From NCBI GenBank assembly GCA_963575745.1, contig CAUYUJ010008136.1, forward strand, positions 343,501 through 407,500: a stretch of DNA of 64,000 bases, in the 5' to 3' direction. Below are positions 1 to 11,369 of the stretch, in pieces; within the stretch, counting starts at the first letter, position 1, and every line of letters starts with the position of its first letter. The notes beneath the pieces were generated by a model. It had not been told where the DNA came from, did no database searches, and saw nothing but the letters and a program-made list of their open reading frames with translations. Origin of the DNA: Prorocentrum cordatum (taxonomy: Eukaryota; Sar; Dinophyceae; Prorocentrales; Prorocentraceae). Position numbers and translations under genes: made by a program.

Positions 1-400
1 GCCCCGTGTGCTGCAGCGTCGCCGTCGGGCGCCTGGCCATTTTGGCCTGCCATCTTGGCCTCCTCTCGCGCCTTCTTGCGCTTGTAGGCCATGAGGGCGG
101 TGCTGGGGTCGCCCCGTGTGCTGCTATGCCGCCGCCGGCGCCTTACTTTTTGCTGTAGGGACCAGCTGCCCTCGGCCTGGCGCCTGCTGCTGCATGCGCG
201 TCAGACCCGCCCTTGGCTCGCCATCCAGGCCGTGCCTCGCGTCTTCTCGCGCTAGTCGGCCTGGGTGGCGGTGCTGGGGTCGCTCCGTGTGCTGCTGTGC
301 CGTTGCTGGCGCTTCACTTTGGGCTGTTGGTCCAACTGCCCACTGTACAAACGCCTGACGATGCAAGCATGTCAGACCCGCCCTTTCACCCAGAAGAGGT
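1..400. repeat. Tandem repeat, period about 170 bp, about 2.3 copies
   Basis: The phrase ending in CCGTGTGCTGC recurs at about 2, 112 and 281, and GTCAGACCCGCCCTT recurs at about 201 and 371, giving a period near 170 bp with a shortened first copy cut by the window edge. Copies differ at many positions, so the array is old. No protein family is recognisable in any frame. Confidence 0.6.
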
Positions 401-486
401 GCGCGCTACATACTGGCAATGAGGCAGCCACAAGGACGCTCTTCCCTGAGTGGTTGAGCCGTGGTGATGTGGTGCACGAGACCGCC

Positions 487-524
<38 letters not shown>

Positions 525-541
525 CAGTAGTAGTAGTAGTC

Positions 542-612
<71 letters not shown>

Positions 613-634
613 CGTAGTAGTAGTAGTAGTAGTC

Positions 635-673
<39 letters not shown>

Positions 674-755
674 TAGTAGTAGTAGTAGTAGTAGTAGTAG
701 TAGGAGGAGGAGGAGGAGGAGGAGGAGGAGGAGGAGGAGGAGGAGGAGGAGGAGG
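487..755. repeat. Compound (AGT)n then (GGA)n microsatellite
   Basis: About 215 bp of AGT triplets with a few CGT and AGC variants pass directly into about 55 bp of GGA. The long serine, valine or threonine open frames across it are products of the triplet repeat and are not annotated as genes. Confidence 0.97.
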
Positions 756-1979
756 ACTGGCTGGAGGAGGGAGCTGCGGAATCAGAGGCAGCGGGAGGCC
801 CGCGGCAGCCGCCGCCGCCGCCGTCGTCCCTGCGCCAGGCCGGCGCACGCGGGGGCCCCGCGCGCGGCCCGGGTCGCCGCGCGGTCGGAGGGCGCGATCT
901 CTGCGAGGAGAGGTTGGTGGCGCGTACAGATGTCCAGCGGGATGGTTTTTGAATCCCAGCGTTTTTCCTCGATTTCGGCTTCTGGGGCTTGTTATCGGGC
1001 CCCAGGGCCATAAACAACGGGTCTGAGGCGACAACGGATCGGGGATGCGGATCCGAGCTATCAGAGACGGATTTGGGTCGGGATTTGAGGGGGCGCGCGC
1101 GTTGGGGAAATCACGTCGTCGGAGGTCTGGGAAGGAGGCGCCGCGAGGGGGGTAGCCTTTTGAGAAGGCCCAAGGACTTCTGAGAGGGCAGGTGGCTTCT
1201 TTCAAACCCTGCTGGCCCCTGGAAGGCTCTCTTTCAGAAGCATGCGGCCGCTTCTGAGGACCCCCCCGCCTTCTAAGACACCCCCCCACCTTCTCACAAT
1301 GCCTCCCCTTCGCGCTACCCCTTCGTGCGCGCCGCCAGTCCTGAGGGAGACGAGGATCGACGATCGAGGATCTTAGGCCTCCCGTGGGCTGTCCTTTTCG
1401 GTCCCCGTGCCTCTCCTCCATCTGCCACTCGGGGGCTCGTTTTCGGCCCCCTGGGGCCATCCAAAAAGAACCTGGGACGGAAAACCAGCCTTCAGCAAGA
1501 AGGACCTGCGGGCGGGGTCAGGGCAATCTAAATAGTTTCAGGGCGTCTGGGAACGCTCTCAGAGGGTTCCAGAGCGCTCTGGAACTGCCGTGGCGCCCAA
1601 TACAATCTCCAGAGTCGCCGGATCTCGGAGGTCCCCGATCCGTCTTGGTCCGATTTTTTCCCTGTCCTGGTTTCGTCTTAGACCTCTCGGTCGAGGTTGT
1701 TGGATGTTTTGGACCTTTGCGCGGTGTGCCGCGTCAGCTGCCTGCGCAAGCCACGCGTCAGGTTGCTGAGTCCCTGACGTGAGGGGGCGGCGTTTTATCC
1801 AGAGTTTGGCTTTTCGGGTCGGACGAAACGGGTGGATCCGGACAGGGGGGGTGCGAAATCTGCTGCATGCAGCTGGTTTACGCCCCGCCGTGAGGCCCTT
1901 TCCTCCATACATGGGCTTCCTCCGGTACTGCGAGGCGCCTGGACACCAGCTACGTGAGATGATCTGCTAAAACCTCCTC
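756..1979. other. GC-rich sequence, no gene recognised
   Basis: Both strands are open for a few hundred bases because of high GC, but no conserved motif, domain or repeat array is visible. The stretch holds C-runs near 1261-1290 and a short inverted pairing around 1550-1590. I see no support for a gene. Confidence 0.5.
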
Positions 1980-2496
1980 TACTACCCCCGTTTCGTCCGC
2001 CCCGATCCTCCTCTTCGCGACACTGACACCAAGGAAGCGACCAGCGCCGACGCAGCAGACTCCCCCATCCACCACGACAGAGCCGACGACAGAGAAGAAG
2101 ACGACGGGTTGGAACCATGGGAAGAATTCATACGACGATCGACGCACGCAGCCCTTGAGCATGCTCGGCGCGCAGGCGTAGAGGACTGGCCTACGGTATA
2201 CCTCACACGGAAGTGTCGGCCGGCATCGCGCGTCGCAACCCACGACTACGACAGATGGACGCGGCTCTCACTACAATGGACCCCGAACGCCCACGACCCA
2301 CGCCAAACCCTACGACGCCACGGAGGACAACGAAAAGGATGGGATGCCGAAATCACACAATTCGTACGCACAGTCACTACACACTACACACGAGGGAGAC
2401 GACGACCACAAAAGGTGGATACACATTGCGACGGACAAGAAAGCATGGTCGGCGTTGGAGCCGAAATTTTTGGCTTATGTCAATTGTGGGGATTGA
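1980..2496 (+). pseudogene. C-terminal tail of a LINE-type reverse transcriptase protein, one frameshift
   Basis: An open frame encodes a tail of the kind seen at the end of LINE polyproteins, where residues such as EPWEEFIRRSTH lead into a Trp/Arg-rich stretch with YLTRK and DRWTR. After about 2390 the continuation moves to another frame, which reads RWIHIATDKKAW and then LEPKFLAYV before a TGA at 2494-2496. The two halves fit one protein with a single frameshift. No reverse transcriptase or endonuclease motif precedes it, so this is a short 3' remnant, typical of 5'-truncated LINE insertions. The family call rests on pattern recognition of this tail, not on a catalytic motif, and a search would be needed to name the clade. 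Confidence 0.65.
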
Positions 2497-2786
2497 GTGC
2501 GAAATTCCCACTTCACGGTCTGAGTCCTTCCTCCCGCCTTCCCCCTCGACTAAGGTTCTTTCTCGGCGCTCCGGCGCCACCGCCGGGCTCTCGTAGGGCC
2601 GTCCCCGCCAGGACGACTGACCGGCTCCTCGCCTCGCCTCGCCTCCTCCAGTGTAAACCCACGACGCATTAACGATGTTGCAATAAGCCTTCCTTCCAAG
2701 TTCCCTCTTCATAGGTCTCTACAAGGGTTTATTTTCACCGAGGGAAGTGCCCCGTTGGAGGGCATACGTGTGAAAATCCTGAACAG

Positions 2787-2950
2787 TGCCAGAACACCAT
2801 TCCTGGGACTTCAACGCCGCGAATCAACAGTGTTGTTGCGTACTGACTATCCAGAGTCGTGCCAGAGCACCATTCCTGGGACTTCAACACCGCAAATCAA
2901 CGTGACTGTTGCGCCCTGACAGTCCTACATCGTGCCAGAACACCAATTAT
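2787..2950. repeat. Tandem repeat, period about 74 bp, two copies plus a partial third
   Basis: GTGCCAGAACACCATTCCTG begins near 2787, recurs near 2861 as GTGCCAGAGCACCATTCCTG and again near 2934 as a shorter form. The copies share ACTTCAACNCCGC. No coding potential is seen. Confidence 0.75.
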
Positions 2951-2984
2951 GGGAAGTCAGCCATGAGAATATTTGAAACTTTTG

Positions 2985-3245
2985 TGAACTCGGAAGGCGG
3001 CTGTGCGTAGGGCTAAGGCGAAAGCCACGTAATGACAAGGTACCGCCCTCCATCCGTGAACCTGTTGCAAACTTCGAAAGCGATTTTGCGCGGCCCTGAG
3101 GCGAGATCCACATATTGAAAACCACACGCTCTCCATCCGTGAAGCTGCTGCAAACATTTAAGACGAATGTGCGCGGCGCTAAGGCGAGAACCACATTGTG
3201 AAAATGGCCCGCCCTCCATCCGTGAAGCTGTTGCGACTCTTAAGC
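2985..3245. repeat. Tandem repeat, period about 80-90 bp, three copies
   Basis: CTCCATCCGTGAANCTGNTGC appears near 3048, 3131 and 3211, each followed or preceded by a TGCGCGGC...AAGGCGAGANCCACAT block. The unit differs from the neighbouring 74-bp repeat. The copies are diverged and carry no coherent protein. Confidence 0.75.
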
Positions 3246-3667
3246 TTAAGGACCATAGATGGTGAGGAAACCTCAGGCCAAACGCCCGGCCCGCCCTACC
3301 AACACGTTTTGGGGTGCGACAGGGAGGATATTCTTATGAGGAGCAGGGATGGAGGATAGAGGATAGACGTTCAAGGAGGAGGGGGTGGAGGAGGGGGAGG
3401 GGGATGGGGCAAGCTAGGTGCGCCCGCGTCATATCTGACATCCTACCCCTCCCTCCCATCCCTTACCATGGCGCAGATCCCCTCTGTACTCGCACAGTCT
3501 GATGTCTGAGAGGAGCTTTCTTTGTGGTGTGACTTTCAGCTTTCATGATCCCGAAAGGGTACGCGATGCATTGTAGAGCACGGCATGGCATGGCGTAGAA
3601 GAGCACCGCGAAGCGTAGTATCAACTTAGCATTGCATGGCATGCTGTGGCATGGCACGGGAAATGAC
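3246..3667. other. Spacer with purine-rich patch and GGCATGGCAT motifs
   Basis: The stretch holds a GGA-rich patch at about 3340-3410 and short repeats of GCATGGCAT near 3575-3655. Nothing else is recognised. Confidence 0.5.
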
Positions 3668-3773
3668 GCCAGCGCTGCAGCGGGAGCACGAGTCGAAACG
3701 AGCGGAAGCGCGGAAATGAGGCCAGCGCTGCAGCGGGAGCACGATTCGGAACGAGCGGAAGCACGCCAGAATC
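3668..3773. repeat. 53-bp tandem duplication
   Basis: GCCAGCGCTGCAGCGGGAGC starts at 3668 and again at 3721, and both copies continue with ACGA-TCG-AACGAGCGGAAGC. The copies are close to identical, so the duplication is recent relative to its surroundings. Confidence 0.85.
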
Positions 3774-3794
3774 GGCCCAGGAGGCTTCCCGGGC

Positions 3795-4055
3795 GCCAGA
3801 AGCAGAAATTCAGCATTTTCAAAAAAATGTGTATTGGAATGGCCTTTTTTCGGCGCCGCCTCGGAACTCGATTTTCCGGCGCCGGCCGGAACCGGCTCCG
3901 GACCCGGCCCGGGCGCCGGCCTGGGCGCCGGCTCGGGCGTCTGGCCCGGGCGCTGGCTCGGACGCCAGCCCGGGCGTCGGAATCGGCCCGGGAGGCCCCC
4001 CCCGGAAGCAGAAATTGAGCATTTTCAAAAGAAAAATGTGTATTAGAATGGGGCG
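3795..4055. repeat. Direct repeats of about 50 bp flanking a GC-rich block
   Basis: A unit with AGAAGCAGAAATT, AGCATTTTCAAAA and ATGTGTATTNGAATGG is present at about 3797-3842 and about 4004-4052. Between them lies a dense GGCGCC/CCCGGG-rich block of about 160 bp. The direct-repeat layout could reflect a small tandem array or a solo element, but no terminal motifs prove the latter. Confidence 0.7.
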
Positions 4056-5958
4056 GGGGAGGGGGAGAGGGACGAGAGGAAGCAGGAGGATTGAGGCGAT
4101 GGTCCGCTCCAATTTTTGACGGCTTCGGGGCTGAGAATGGGGCGTGCTTGCGGCGCGACCTGTTCCGCAGTCTCCCGGAGGCCTGGCCCCCCTGGACGTC
4201 TCTGGCGGCCACATGGCAGAGGCCCCCCTGGGCGGATGTGTCTCCATGTCAACAAAAAAACCGCAAGCGTTTAAAACACTCGCTGCTCCTCCTCCTCCTC
4301 CCCATTTCTCTCCTCCCCTCTCCTCCTCCATCCCTCCACCCTCCTCCAGGCCCGAGCCGTGGCGGTAGCCCTGCTGCCCCCTTCCGCACACGCGCCACAC
4401 ATTCTGGCATGGGTCCAGCGCGTCGCGAGCTGCGTAGCGACCGCGACATGCAGGCGTGGAGAGGGTACGGGCCGCCTCCGCCGCAGCCACTGTGGCAGCC
4501 CCCGGCGCTGCCCTCGCTGCCGCCCCCGCGCCATCCGCCACCGCCTCCCCCGCCCAGGCGGCAAGCAGTGGCCCTTCCTGCAGCTGCACCTGTCCCGCGT
4601 TCTAAGTGTGCTCCGTGCCCTGGCATCCTGGTGCTGCCCCCGCTCCCGCTCTGAGCACGTGCAGCTCCCAGCTTCGCTTTCGGCAAAGCCCAGCGGGGCA
4701 GTGGATATCCAAGGTGCAGGTCCAGCGGGAGAGCAGCAGGCGTCCCTGCTAGTACTGCCGCCGCCAGGGAACTTTGTTGTGGCCCCCACTTCTCCAACAA
4801 CGAGAGTTGCTCACGAACTTGATGGACAGTGTCATCTCAACAAATGGAGAAGCCGGTCCTTGCTTGGATTGTTTTGTTCGGTCGACGTTCCAAGGCGTAT
4901 CCTGGTGTTTTCCTCAAGCCTGATAATTAGCAAGTTCAGTTCATTCCTGTCATGCGTTGCTTCCAGCCTGTTCCGTCTGTACAGGTCTCTTCATCCGCTG
5001 CGTGCGCTTTTCTGAGGCTGGGTCTTGGATTGCTGTAGGTCTATCCAGGTCCACTGCTTGGATTTCCCTCTTCGGCCTCCCCTGCCTCTGCATCCGCATT
5101 GTACTTGTATCCTACGCTCACTTCTTGACTTGTTTCCCAGGTCTATGCTGTCAGGAATGTGCTTCCAATCAAACCGTGCTTGTTCGAGTCTTACGCTAAT
5201 GGGCTCTTGCTGCTCTATGACTGTTAGCATCTGTTGCTCGATACTAGTATGTGATGCATGCCCCCTGCGGCTTGCCCAAACCTGCATCCCAGTTAGTGTC
5301 TTCTGGCCTGCCTGTTCCTCCTTCTGTGTCTCCCCCCTTGCCCCCGTGAGCTTTGGCCACGTGCCGCCCAGGCTCGTGGCTTTCTCAGCCCATAATTGCT
5401 TGTGGCCTTTCTCTTGCTCTGGCGTTGCGCCAATCTGGTGCGCGTTCCCACCCCGTGTGGCTTAGAGTCGGTTGCTCATCTCTGCATTGCAGGATGTTAT
5501 GCCCAGCTGCTGCTCGTTCAGTGGCAGCATACGAGCTGGCCGCGGGTCTCCGCTCTGTTGGATGCAGACCCTCGAGCCTGACTGCAGTGGATGTGCCCCC
5601 ACCTGCCTCCCCCGCCGCCTCCTCCCTGCTTCTCGCTCTGCTCCAGGCCGGGTTGGCGCACGCCCATTCGGGCTTTCAATCCAGCGTTTTTTGTTCGCCC
5701 TCTATCCTTTAGATTGAAGCGTGCATCGCCTAATCGCGGCAGCTGCGGCCGTTCGACATTGGTGCGTCGGCGCACAGAGGTCTGTTCACTTGCCTGGATC
5801 AGGGGCGCTCGTCCGCAGGTGTTTTTCCCTACCTAGGCTCTGCCTAGAAGGGTTCTTACTCTCTTAGCTTAAAGGGGCTGGGCAATGTAAATCGCCCCGG
5901 GCGGTTCCCCCAGTCCCCGCCCCGCGGTTCCCCCAGTTGCGCCCCCTGGGTTCACCCA
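4056..5958. other. No gene recognised
   Basis: Several overlapping open frames on both strands are low-complexity and match nothing I know. A CT-rich patch lies at about 4280-4345. The part at about 4800-5830 is less GC-rich and unique in appearance. Confidence 0.45.
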
Positions 5959-6690
5959 GCTTAGCTTAGCTTCAGCTTAGCTTTAGCTTAGCTTGAGCTT
6001 AGCTTTAGCTTAGTTTTAGCTTAACTTTAGCTTAGCTTTAGCTTAGCTTTAGCTTAGCTTCAGCTTAGCTTTAACTTAGCTTTAGCTTAGCTTCAGCTTA
6101 GCTTCAGCTTAGCTGTAGCTTAGCTTTGCTTAGCTCTAGCTTAGCTTCAGCTTAGCTTCAGCTTAGCTCTAGCTGAGCTTTAGCTTAGCTCTAGCTTAGC
6201 TTCAGCTTAGCTATAGCTTAGCTCTAGCTTAGCTCTAGCTTAGCGTTATATTAGCTTCAGCTTAGCTCTAGCTTAGCTTTAGCTTAGCTCTAGCTTAGCT
6301 TCAGCTTAGCTTTAGCTTAGCTTTAGCTTAGCTTTAGCTTAGCTCCAGCTTAGCTTCAGCTTAGCTTTAGCTTAGCACTAGCTTAGCGTCAGCTTAGCTT
6401 CAGCTTAGCTTTAGCTTAGCTCTAGCTTAGCTCTAGCTTAGCTTCAGCTTAGCTTTAGCTTGGTTTCAGCTTAGCTTCAGCTTAGCTTTAGCGTAGCTTC
6501 AGCTTAGCTTTAGCTTAGCTCTAGCTTAGCGTTAGCTTAGTGTTAGCTTAGCTTTAGCTTAACTGTAGCTTAGCTTTAGCTTAGCTTTAGCTTAGCCTTA
6601 GCTTAGCTTTAGCTTAGCTTTAGCTTATCTTTAGCTGAGCTTTAGCTTAGCTTTATCTTAGCTTTTTCTTAGCTTTAGCTTAGCTTTACT
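5959..6690. repeat. 11-bp satellite, consensus CTTAGCTTTAG
   Basis: About 65 head-to-tail copies of an 11-bp unit fill the interval. Most variation falls in the second half (CTTAGCTTCAG, CTTAGCTCTAG), and a few copies carry other substitutions. Each unit has two AGCT palindromes. The array is AT-rich compared with its surroundings and has stops in all frames. It ends gradually near 6690. Confidence 0.95.
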
Positions 6691-6802
6691 GTTACTACTA
6701 ATGCTGCTTTCCTAGGGGCTCCAACTCCTAGGTAGGGTCGCACTGGGATAATACTAACTACAACTGGCAGGTGGTCGACTCTTACCGATATTGATTCCGA
6801 TG

Positions 6803-6960
6803 CCCCCCCTCCTTCTCCTCCCCCTCCCTTTCCCCTCCCCCTCCTCCTCCTCCTCCTCCCTTCCTCCTCCTCCTCCTCCTCCTCCTCCTCCTCTTCCTAC
6901 TCCTGCCCTTCGCCTTCCCCTCCTTCTCTCTCCTCTTCCTCCTCCTCTTACCCCACTCGA
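6803..6960. repeat. TCC/CCT-rich pyrimidine tract
   Basis: Mostly CCT triplets with interruptions, forming a long pyrimidine strand that could adopt triplex DNA in principle. No coding meaning is inferred. Confidence 0.9.
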
Positions 6961-7604
6961 AGTCGAGCCCCGGACATGTCCTGGGGTGCGTCTTGACTAC
7001 AAAATCGAGCATCATCGAGCTGTGGCGACGAGAAACTTCCCCGAGGCCCCCGAAAACGGAGCACCCGGCTCGAAGCTCAAGCTTTGCCCTCCTCCTCGAA
7101 TTTCCAGGTTTCGGTTCCCCCTCGTCGGCGAGGGCTAGCTGCCCCTCCGCCGCCCCCCGTCCAACGAGAAGTTTCTCGGAAGTTCCAAGCGGGCGGAAAG
7201 ACGCCCCCCCAAACCCAACCTTCGAAACTCGAACCCCGCGCTCCTCCTCGAACATCAAGACCCACGTTTCCCTTTGTCTCTTCTGCCCTTCTGTTCCACT
7301 CTGCTCTTCTTCTGGCGCCCCGTGGCGCGCCAAGGCAGTCATTATTTGTCAGTGGAGTTGCCCTGGTCTGGCACGTTGTGGCGTTTGTTTTTGGCGGTTC
7401 AGATATGGATGGGCGCCCCCCCTCGCTGGCGAGGGCTGGTCGCCCCCGCCGCCCCCACCGCCCAAGAGGCGCTTGGGACGCCGCGGAGCGGAGCCTTGTC
7501 GACCGCTGCGGCCAGGGCCGCCCCCCGCCCGCCTCTCCCTGCGAGGAGGAGGGGGCGAGGGAAAGATTGAGGATGGGGGGGGGGGAGAGGGGAGGAGAGA
7601 CAGG
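6961..7604. other. GC-rich spacer with a diverged internal duplication
   Basis: CTCGTCGGCGAGGGCTAG near 7120 and CTCGCTGGCGAGGGCTGG near 7424 begin similar CCGCC-rich stretches, which suggests an old duplication. No gene is recognised. Confidence 0.45.
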
Positions 7605-7775
7605 CGGCGGAGGAGGAGGAGCCGGAGGAGGAGGAGGAAGAGGAGGAGGAATAGGAGGAGGAGGAGGAGGAGGAGGAGGAGGAGGAGGAGGAGGAGGAGG
7701 AGGAGGAGGAGGAGGAGGAGGAGGAGGAAGCAGAGGGACCTGGAGGGTGATCGGGGAGGAGGAGGAGGAGGTGGA

Positions 7776-7828
<53 letters not shown>

Positions 7829-7838
7829 CAGATGCTGC

Positions 7839-7876
<38 letters not shown>

Positions 7877-7877
7877 C

Positions 7878-7931
<54 letters not shown>

Positions 7932-8180
7932 GGTTGATGCTGATGATGATGCTGATGATGATGCTGATGCTGATAATGTTGCTGATGATACGTTGATGCT
8001 GATTCTGATGATGACGGCGATGCTAATGATGCTGATGATGCTGCTGATGATGATGCTGCTGATGATGCTGATTCTGATAATGTGGATAATGATGATGCTG
8101 ATGATGGTGATGCTGATTTTTATGATGCCGATAATGCTGATGCTGACGATGCTGATGCTGATGCTGTTGCTGCTGATGCT

Positions 8181-8211
<31 letters not shown>

Positions 8212-8393
8212 ACGCCGATTCTGATGATGATGCAGCTGATGATGATGATGCTGCTGCTAATGCTGATGATGATGATAATTCTACGGATGATGGTGATGAT
8301 GATGATGTTGATGATGATGATGCTGATGGTGATGCTGATGATGCTGCTGATGATGATGATGATGGTGATGATGGGTATTCTGCTGAAGATGAA

Positions 8394-8436
<43 letters not shown>

Positions 8437-8462
8437 CTGATGCTGATGCTGATGCTGATGAC

Positions 8463-8496
<34 letters not shown>

Positions 8497-8701
8497 ATGA
8501 TGATGATGATGATGATGATTATGATTATGATGATCATGAGAGGATGAGGATGAATATGTTGATGCTGCTGCTGCTGATGATGATGCTGCTGATGCTGCTG
8601 ATGATGAGGATGATGCTGATGATGATTATGATGATGCTGATGCTGATGCTGCTGATGCTGATGACAATGATGACGATGATAATCATGATGACGATGATGA
8701 C

Positions 8702-8765
<64 letters not shown>

Positions 8766-8972
8766 GTGCTGATGATGCTGTTACTGATGATGACGATGCT
8801 GATTATGGTGAGGATGATGATAATGTTGGCGATGATAATGATGACGAGGAGGAGGCGGAGGAGCAGGAGGAGAGTAGGAAGAGGAGGATGAGGAGGAGGA
8901 GGAGCAGGATGAGGAGGATGAGGAGGAGGAGGCGGAGAAGGAGGAGGAGGAGGAGGAGGAGGAGGAGGAGGA
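7605..8972. repeat. Giant compound triplet microsatellite: (GGA)n, (GAT/GCT)n, (GGA)n
   Basis: GGA triplets at about 7605-7730 are followed by a run of GCT then about 1 kb of GAT triplets mixed with GCT, GAC and AAT, and finally GGA triplets again at about 8850-8970. Triplet phase is kept for long distances but slips in places. Long Asp/Ala, Met/Leu or Ile open frames here are repeat artefacts. Confidence 0.97.
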
Positions 8973-9839
8973 GGTGTTTGAACATAGCGTCACGTCTGGC
9001 TGAGAAGTGTGCGTTGCTTTGCAGTCAGGCGGATGTCGTTACCGACGCCGTTTGGATCAAGTGCACGCGGTTCGCTCTTCTTGTTCACGGCCCTGTGGTA
9101 AACAAACTCGATCAGTTCTAGTGCAACTCTTCGGGATTTTGCATGGTACCGGAGCGAGGTTGATGGCGGCGATGGCACCAGCAGCAGCAATTGTTCCTTC
9201 ACGCCCAGGGAGAATCTTCTTGAGTTAAATAACCCCAGGATCGCGATCAGTGGCTCAACTTGAATTCAGCGAGATTCAGTGAGCTACGCAAGGCGGCGTA
9301 CTCTGGAGGCAATTACAGTTACGTGAAGGTGGCTTTGAGAGCTAACCGTGAGGGAGTGAGAGAGTTCGTCGAGTGACAGACCCTAGCAGGGGTTAGAACC
9401 GTCACGAACTAGGAGAGCGGTCTCACCAAATGAACTCTTTGTTGCTGAGCGTCGTCAGCCGCAGCATGTATGCTGAGGAAACAGCCCAAAACAAGCAGTT
9501 GAACGTCGGTGATCAAGAACATCAGGCCAACGTACAACATAACACAATTAACCAAACCATTAAACGAGCGGAGTCGATTGCTGAACGTAGAAACTAACAG
9601 GAGGAGGACAGACGCCCGTTCGCTAACACAAAGCCACGCAATAACGCAAGGCGTTCGCAGGAGACAGGACCAAGTTTCGCAAGTGGAGCGGACAGCTGCT
9701 AAGCGCTCTGGCGCAAGTCACCCCTCAATATATTTTTCGGTCGCGGCCGCGAGCGAAGAGCGCGCGCGGCGAGCAGGGTGTCCGGGCCGACGGGCAAGTT
9801 TAATTAGCTACAAGACGCGCCGCTAGCCAGCCGGCCCAC
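8973..9839. other. Unique-looking sequence, no gene recognised
   Basis: This stretch is less repetitive than its neighbours. Short open frames on both strands (for example about 9007-9228) show no family resemblance. I see no RNA gene signature. Confidence 0.4.
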
Positions 9840-11360
9840 TCACAAAGCAGCCGCGGGGCTGTGGGGAAACTGACGGCAGGGGGCATCCTGGGAAGCTCGG
9901 GCACTTGCAGTGGACAAAATGTCGAGGAATTCGATGCTTGCCGTGAGGCATGACCCACACAGCGACATGACGTGTACCGGGGGCAAACGTGTCCGTCAAA
10001 CTGAGTGGGGGCAGGCGCGAAGCCCGATGAGCGAGTCGCCAGTGAGGCGCCAGGCTCCAACCGTCCCAACGACGTGTGCTGGCTAGGGGAGCTGAGGTGC
10101 CGAGGAACGTGGAACGACGCGACCTGCTGGGGGCGGGGGGATGAGCCCGGGGTGCTGCTGCTGCTGCGAAAGGCTGAACCACTCCGTGGCGAACACAGCA
10201 CCCACAAGTCCACCAGACAGTGCAAGAGGTAGGCCCGGACGACCGCGAGCCGGCCCCGTGGGCAACGGCACAGCGCCAGGCCAGGTGGGCTAGAGGAGAA
10301 GGCCAGGCAGGCGTGGTGAGCATCGCCAGCGAGGCAGGGGGATCCAGAGGGGTGCTGCACTGGTGGTGAGGCAGCTGCCGCCTGAAGTACGCCAGAGGCC
10401 ACCGAGGGACGGCCTTATCCTCCAAGTGCACAAAGCTGGCTGTGCCTCCAGGGGCGGTGTGTGGCGTGTGTCCAAGCAGTTGGGAGAACCATTGCAATTG
10501 GGTGGGGCGACCTGGGGGAAGCTGCGCTGTAGCAGCCGCGAGAGCCGACGGCCACCATGGGCCGATCAAGTCCGCCGCTTCCGCCCTTCCCCGCGGGGCT
10601 CGGGGTCGCCGTCAACCGCGCGCCACGTGGGCCTCCAGGGTCGCAGATAACCGCCGCTGAAAGTGAGGAACCTTGCCGCGGACAGCGGGCGTCAAGGGCG
10701 GCCCTGGGGAGGGGGGGCGAAGCCAACGGCGTCAGTCGGCACGCCTGGCGAGCCCCGGGGGCCAAGGGCGGGGGGCGCCCGCCTGGCCCGAGAGGGGCCC
10801 GAGGGGAGAGGCGAGGAGAAGCGCCGCAACGCCCCTCGAACGGGCCCCAGATCAGTCTGTCAAGGGACATGGTCGCCATTCTCGAGGGCCCTCCAGGGTC
10901 GCAGCTAACCGCCGCTCAAGAGCAAATAGTAACGAGTGATAGGTCCTTGGCCCGGTGTTGGTGCCGTTCGGTGGTGTGGTCCAGAGTGGGCATCCTGCCA
11001 CTCTGAATGCTGGTCTGCCAACGCGGAGACTGGCACCTCTGTGGGGATGGTGGGTGTTGGTCCTCCAGGGTCGCAGGTGACCGCCGCTGATGTTTGTGCG
11101 CCTGCAGTGTGACAAAACTGCGACCTAGCTAGGTCGAGCTCGCCGCCCGGCAGGCGGGGGGGGCGCTGTGGCCCACCTCCTGCCCATGGCACGCGAGCCG
11201 GCTGTCGTCATCGGACAGCGAAGTCTGGGAGCCAGGGAGGCCTGATTGCGCGAGCCAGGCGGGCCCCGCCGTGCCAGTGAGGGTGAGGTGTCGGGTGCCG
11301 GTGGGGGGGGTCCCCCCGTGTCAGGCCCGAAAAGGAGGATGGTGGTCCACTTATCCAGCG
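9840..11360. other. GC-rich region carrying three copies of a 27-bp motif
   Basis: No domain is recognised on either strand. The notable content is a conserved CCTCCAGGGTCGCAG-NTNACCGCCGCT motif, annotated separately. Open frames on the minus strand (about 9800-10570) are proline/serine-rich and cannot be assigned. Confidence 0.4.
10632..11088 (-). repeat. 27-bp motif repeated three times with irregular spacing
   Basis: CCTCCAGGGTCGCAG followed by NTNACCGCCGCT occurs at 10632-10658, 10890-10916 and 11062-11088, with only one to three differences between copies. Starts are 258 and 172 bp apart, so this is not a simple tandem array. In one minus-strand frame each copy reads AAV(I/S/T)CDPGGP, with substitutions limited to one residue. 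That could mean a repeated short exon or peptide, or a conserved DNA element. The sequence between the copies is not obviously repeated. Confidence 0.75.
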
Positions 11361-11369
11361 TGGGCTGTC

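Noticed and set aside
36-50. GCCATTTTGGC, the core of the dinoflagellate spliced leader, at the window start and in most 89-bp satellite units (57.8-59.0 kb)
   Set aside because: The match is only 11 bases, is partly self-complementary (GGCCATTTTGGCC), and lacks the CTCAAG end and a splice donor. No SL RNA gene structure surrounds it.
7084-8891. Very long frames of Asp, Ala, Met/Leu, Ile or Ser across triplet tracts
   Set aside because: All are direct consequences of GAT/GGA repeats, open in several frames and both strands, with no flanking protein domain.
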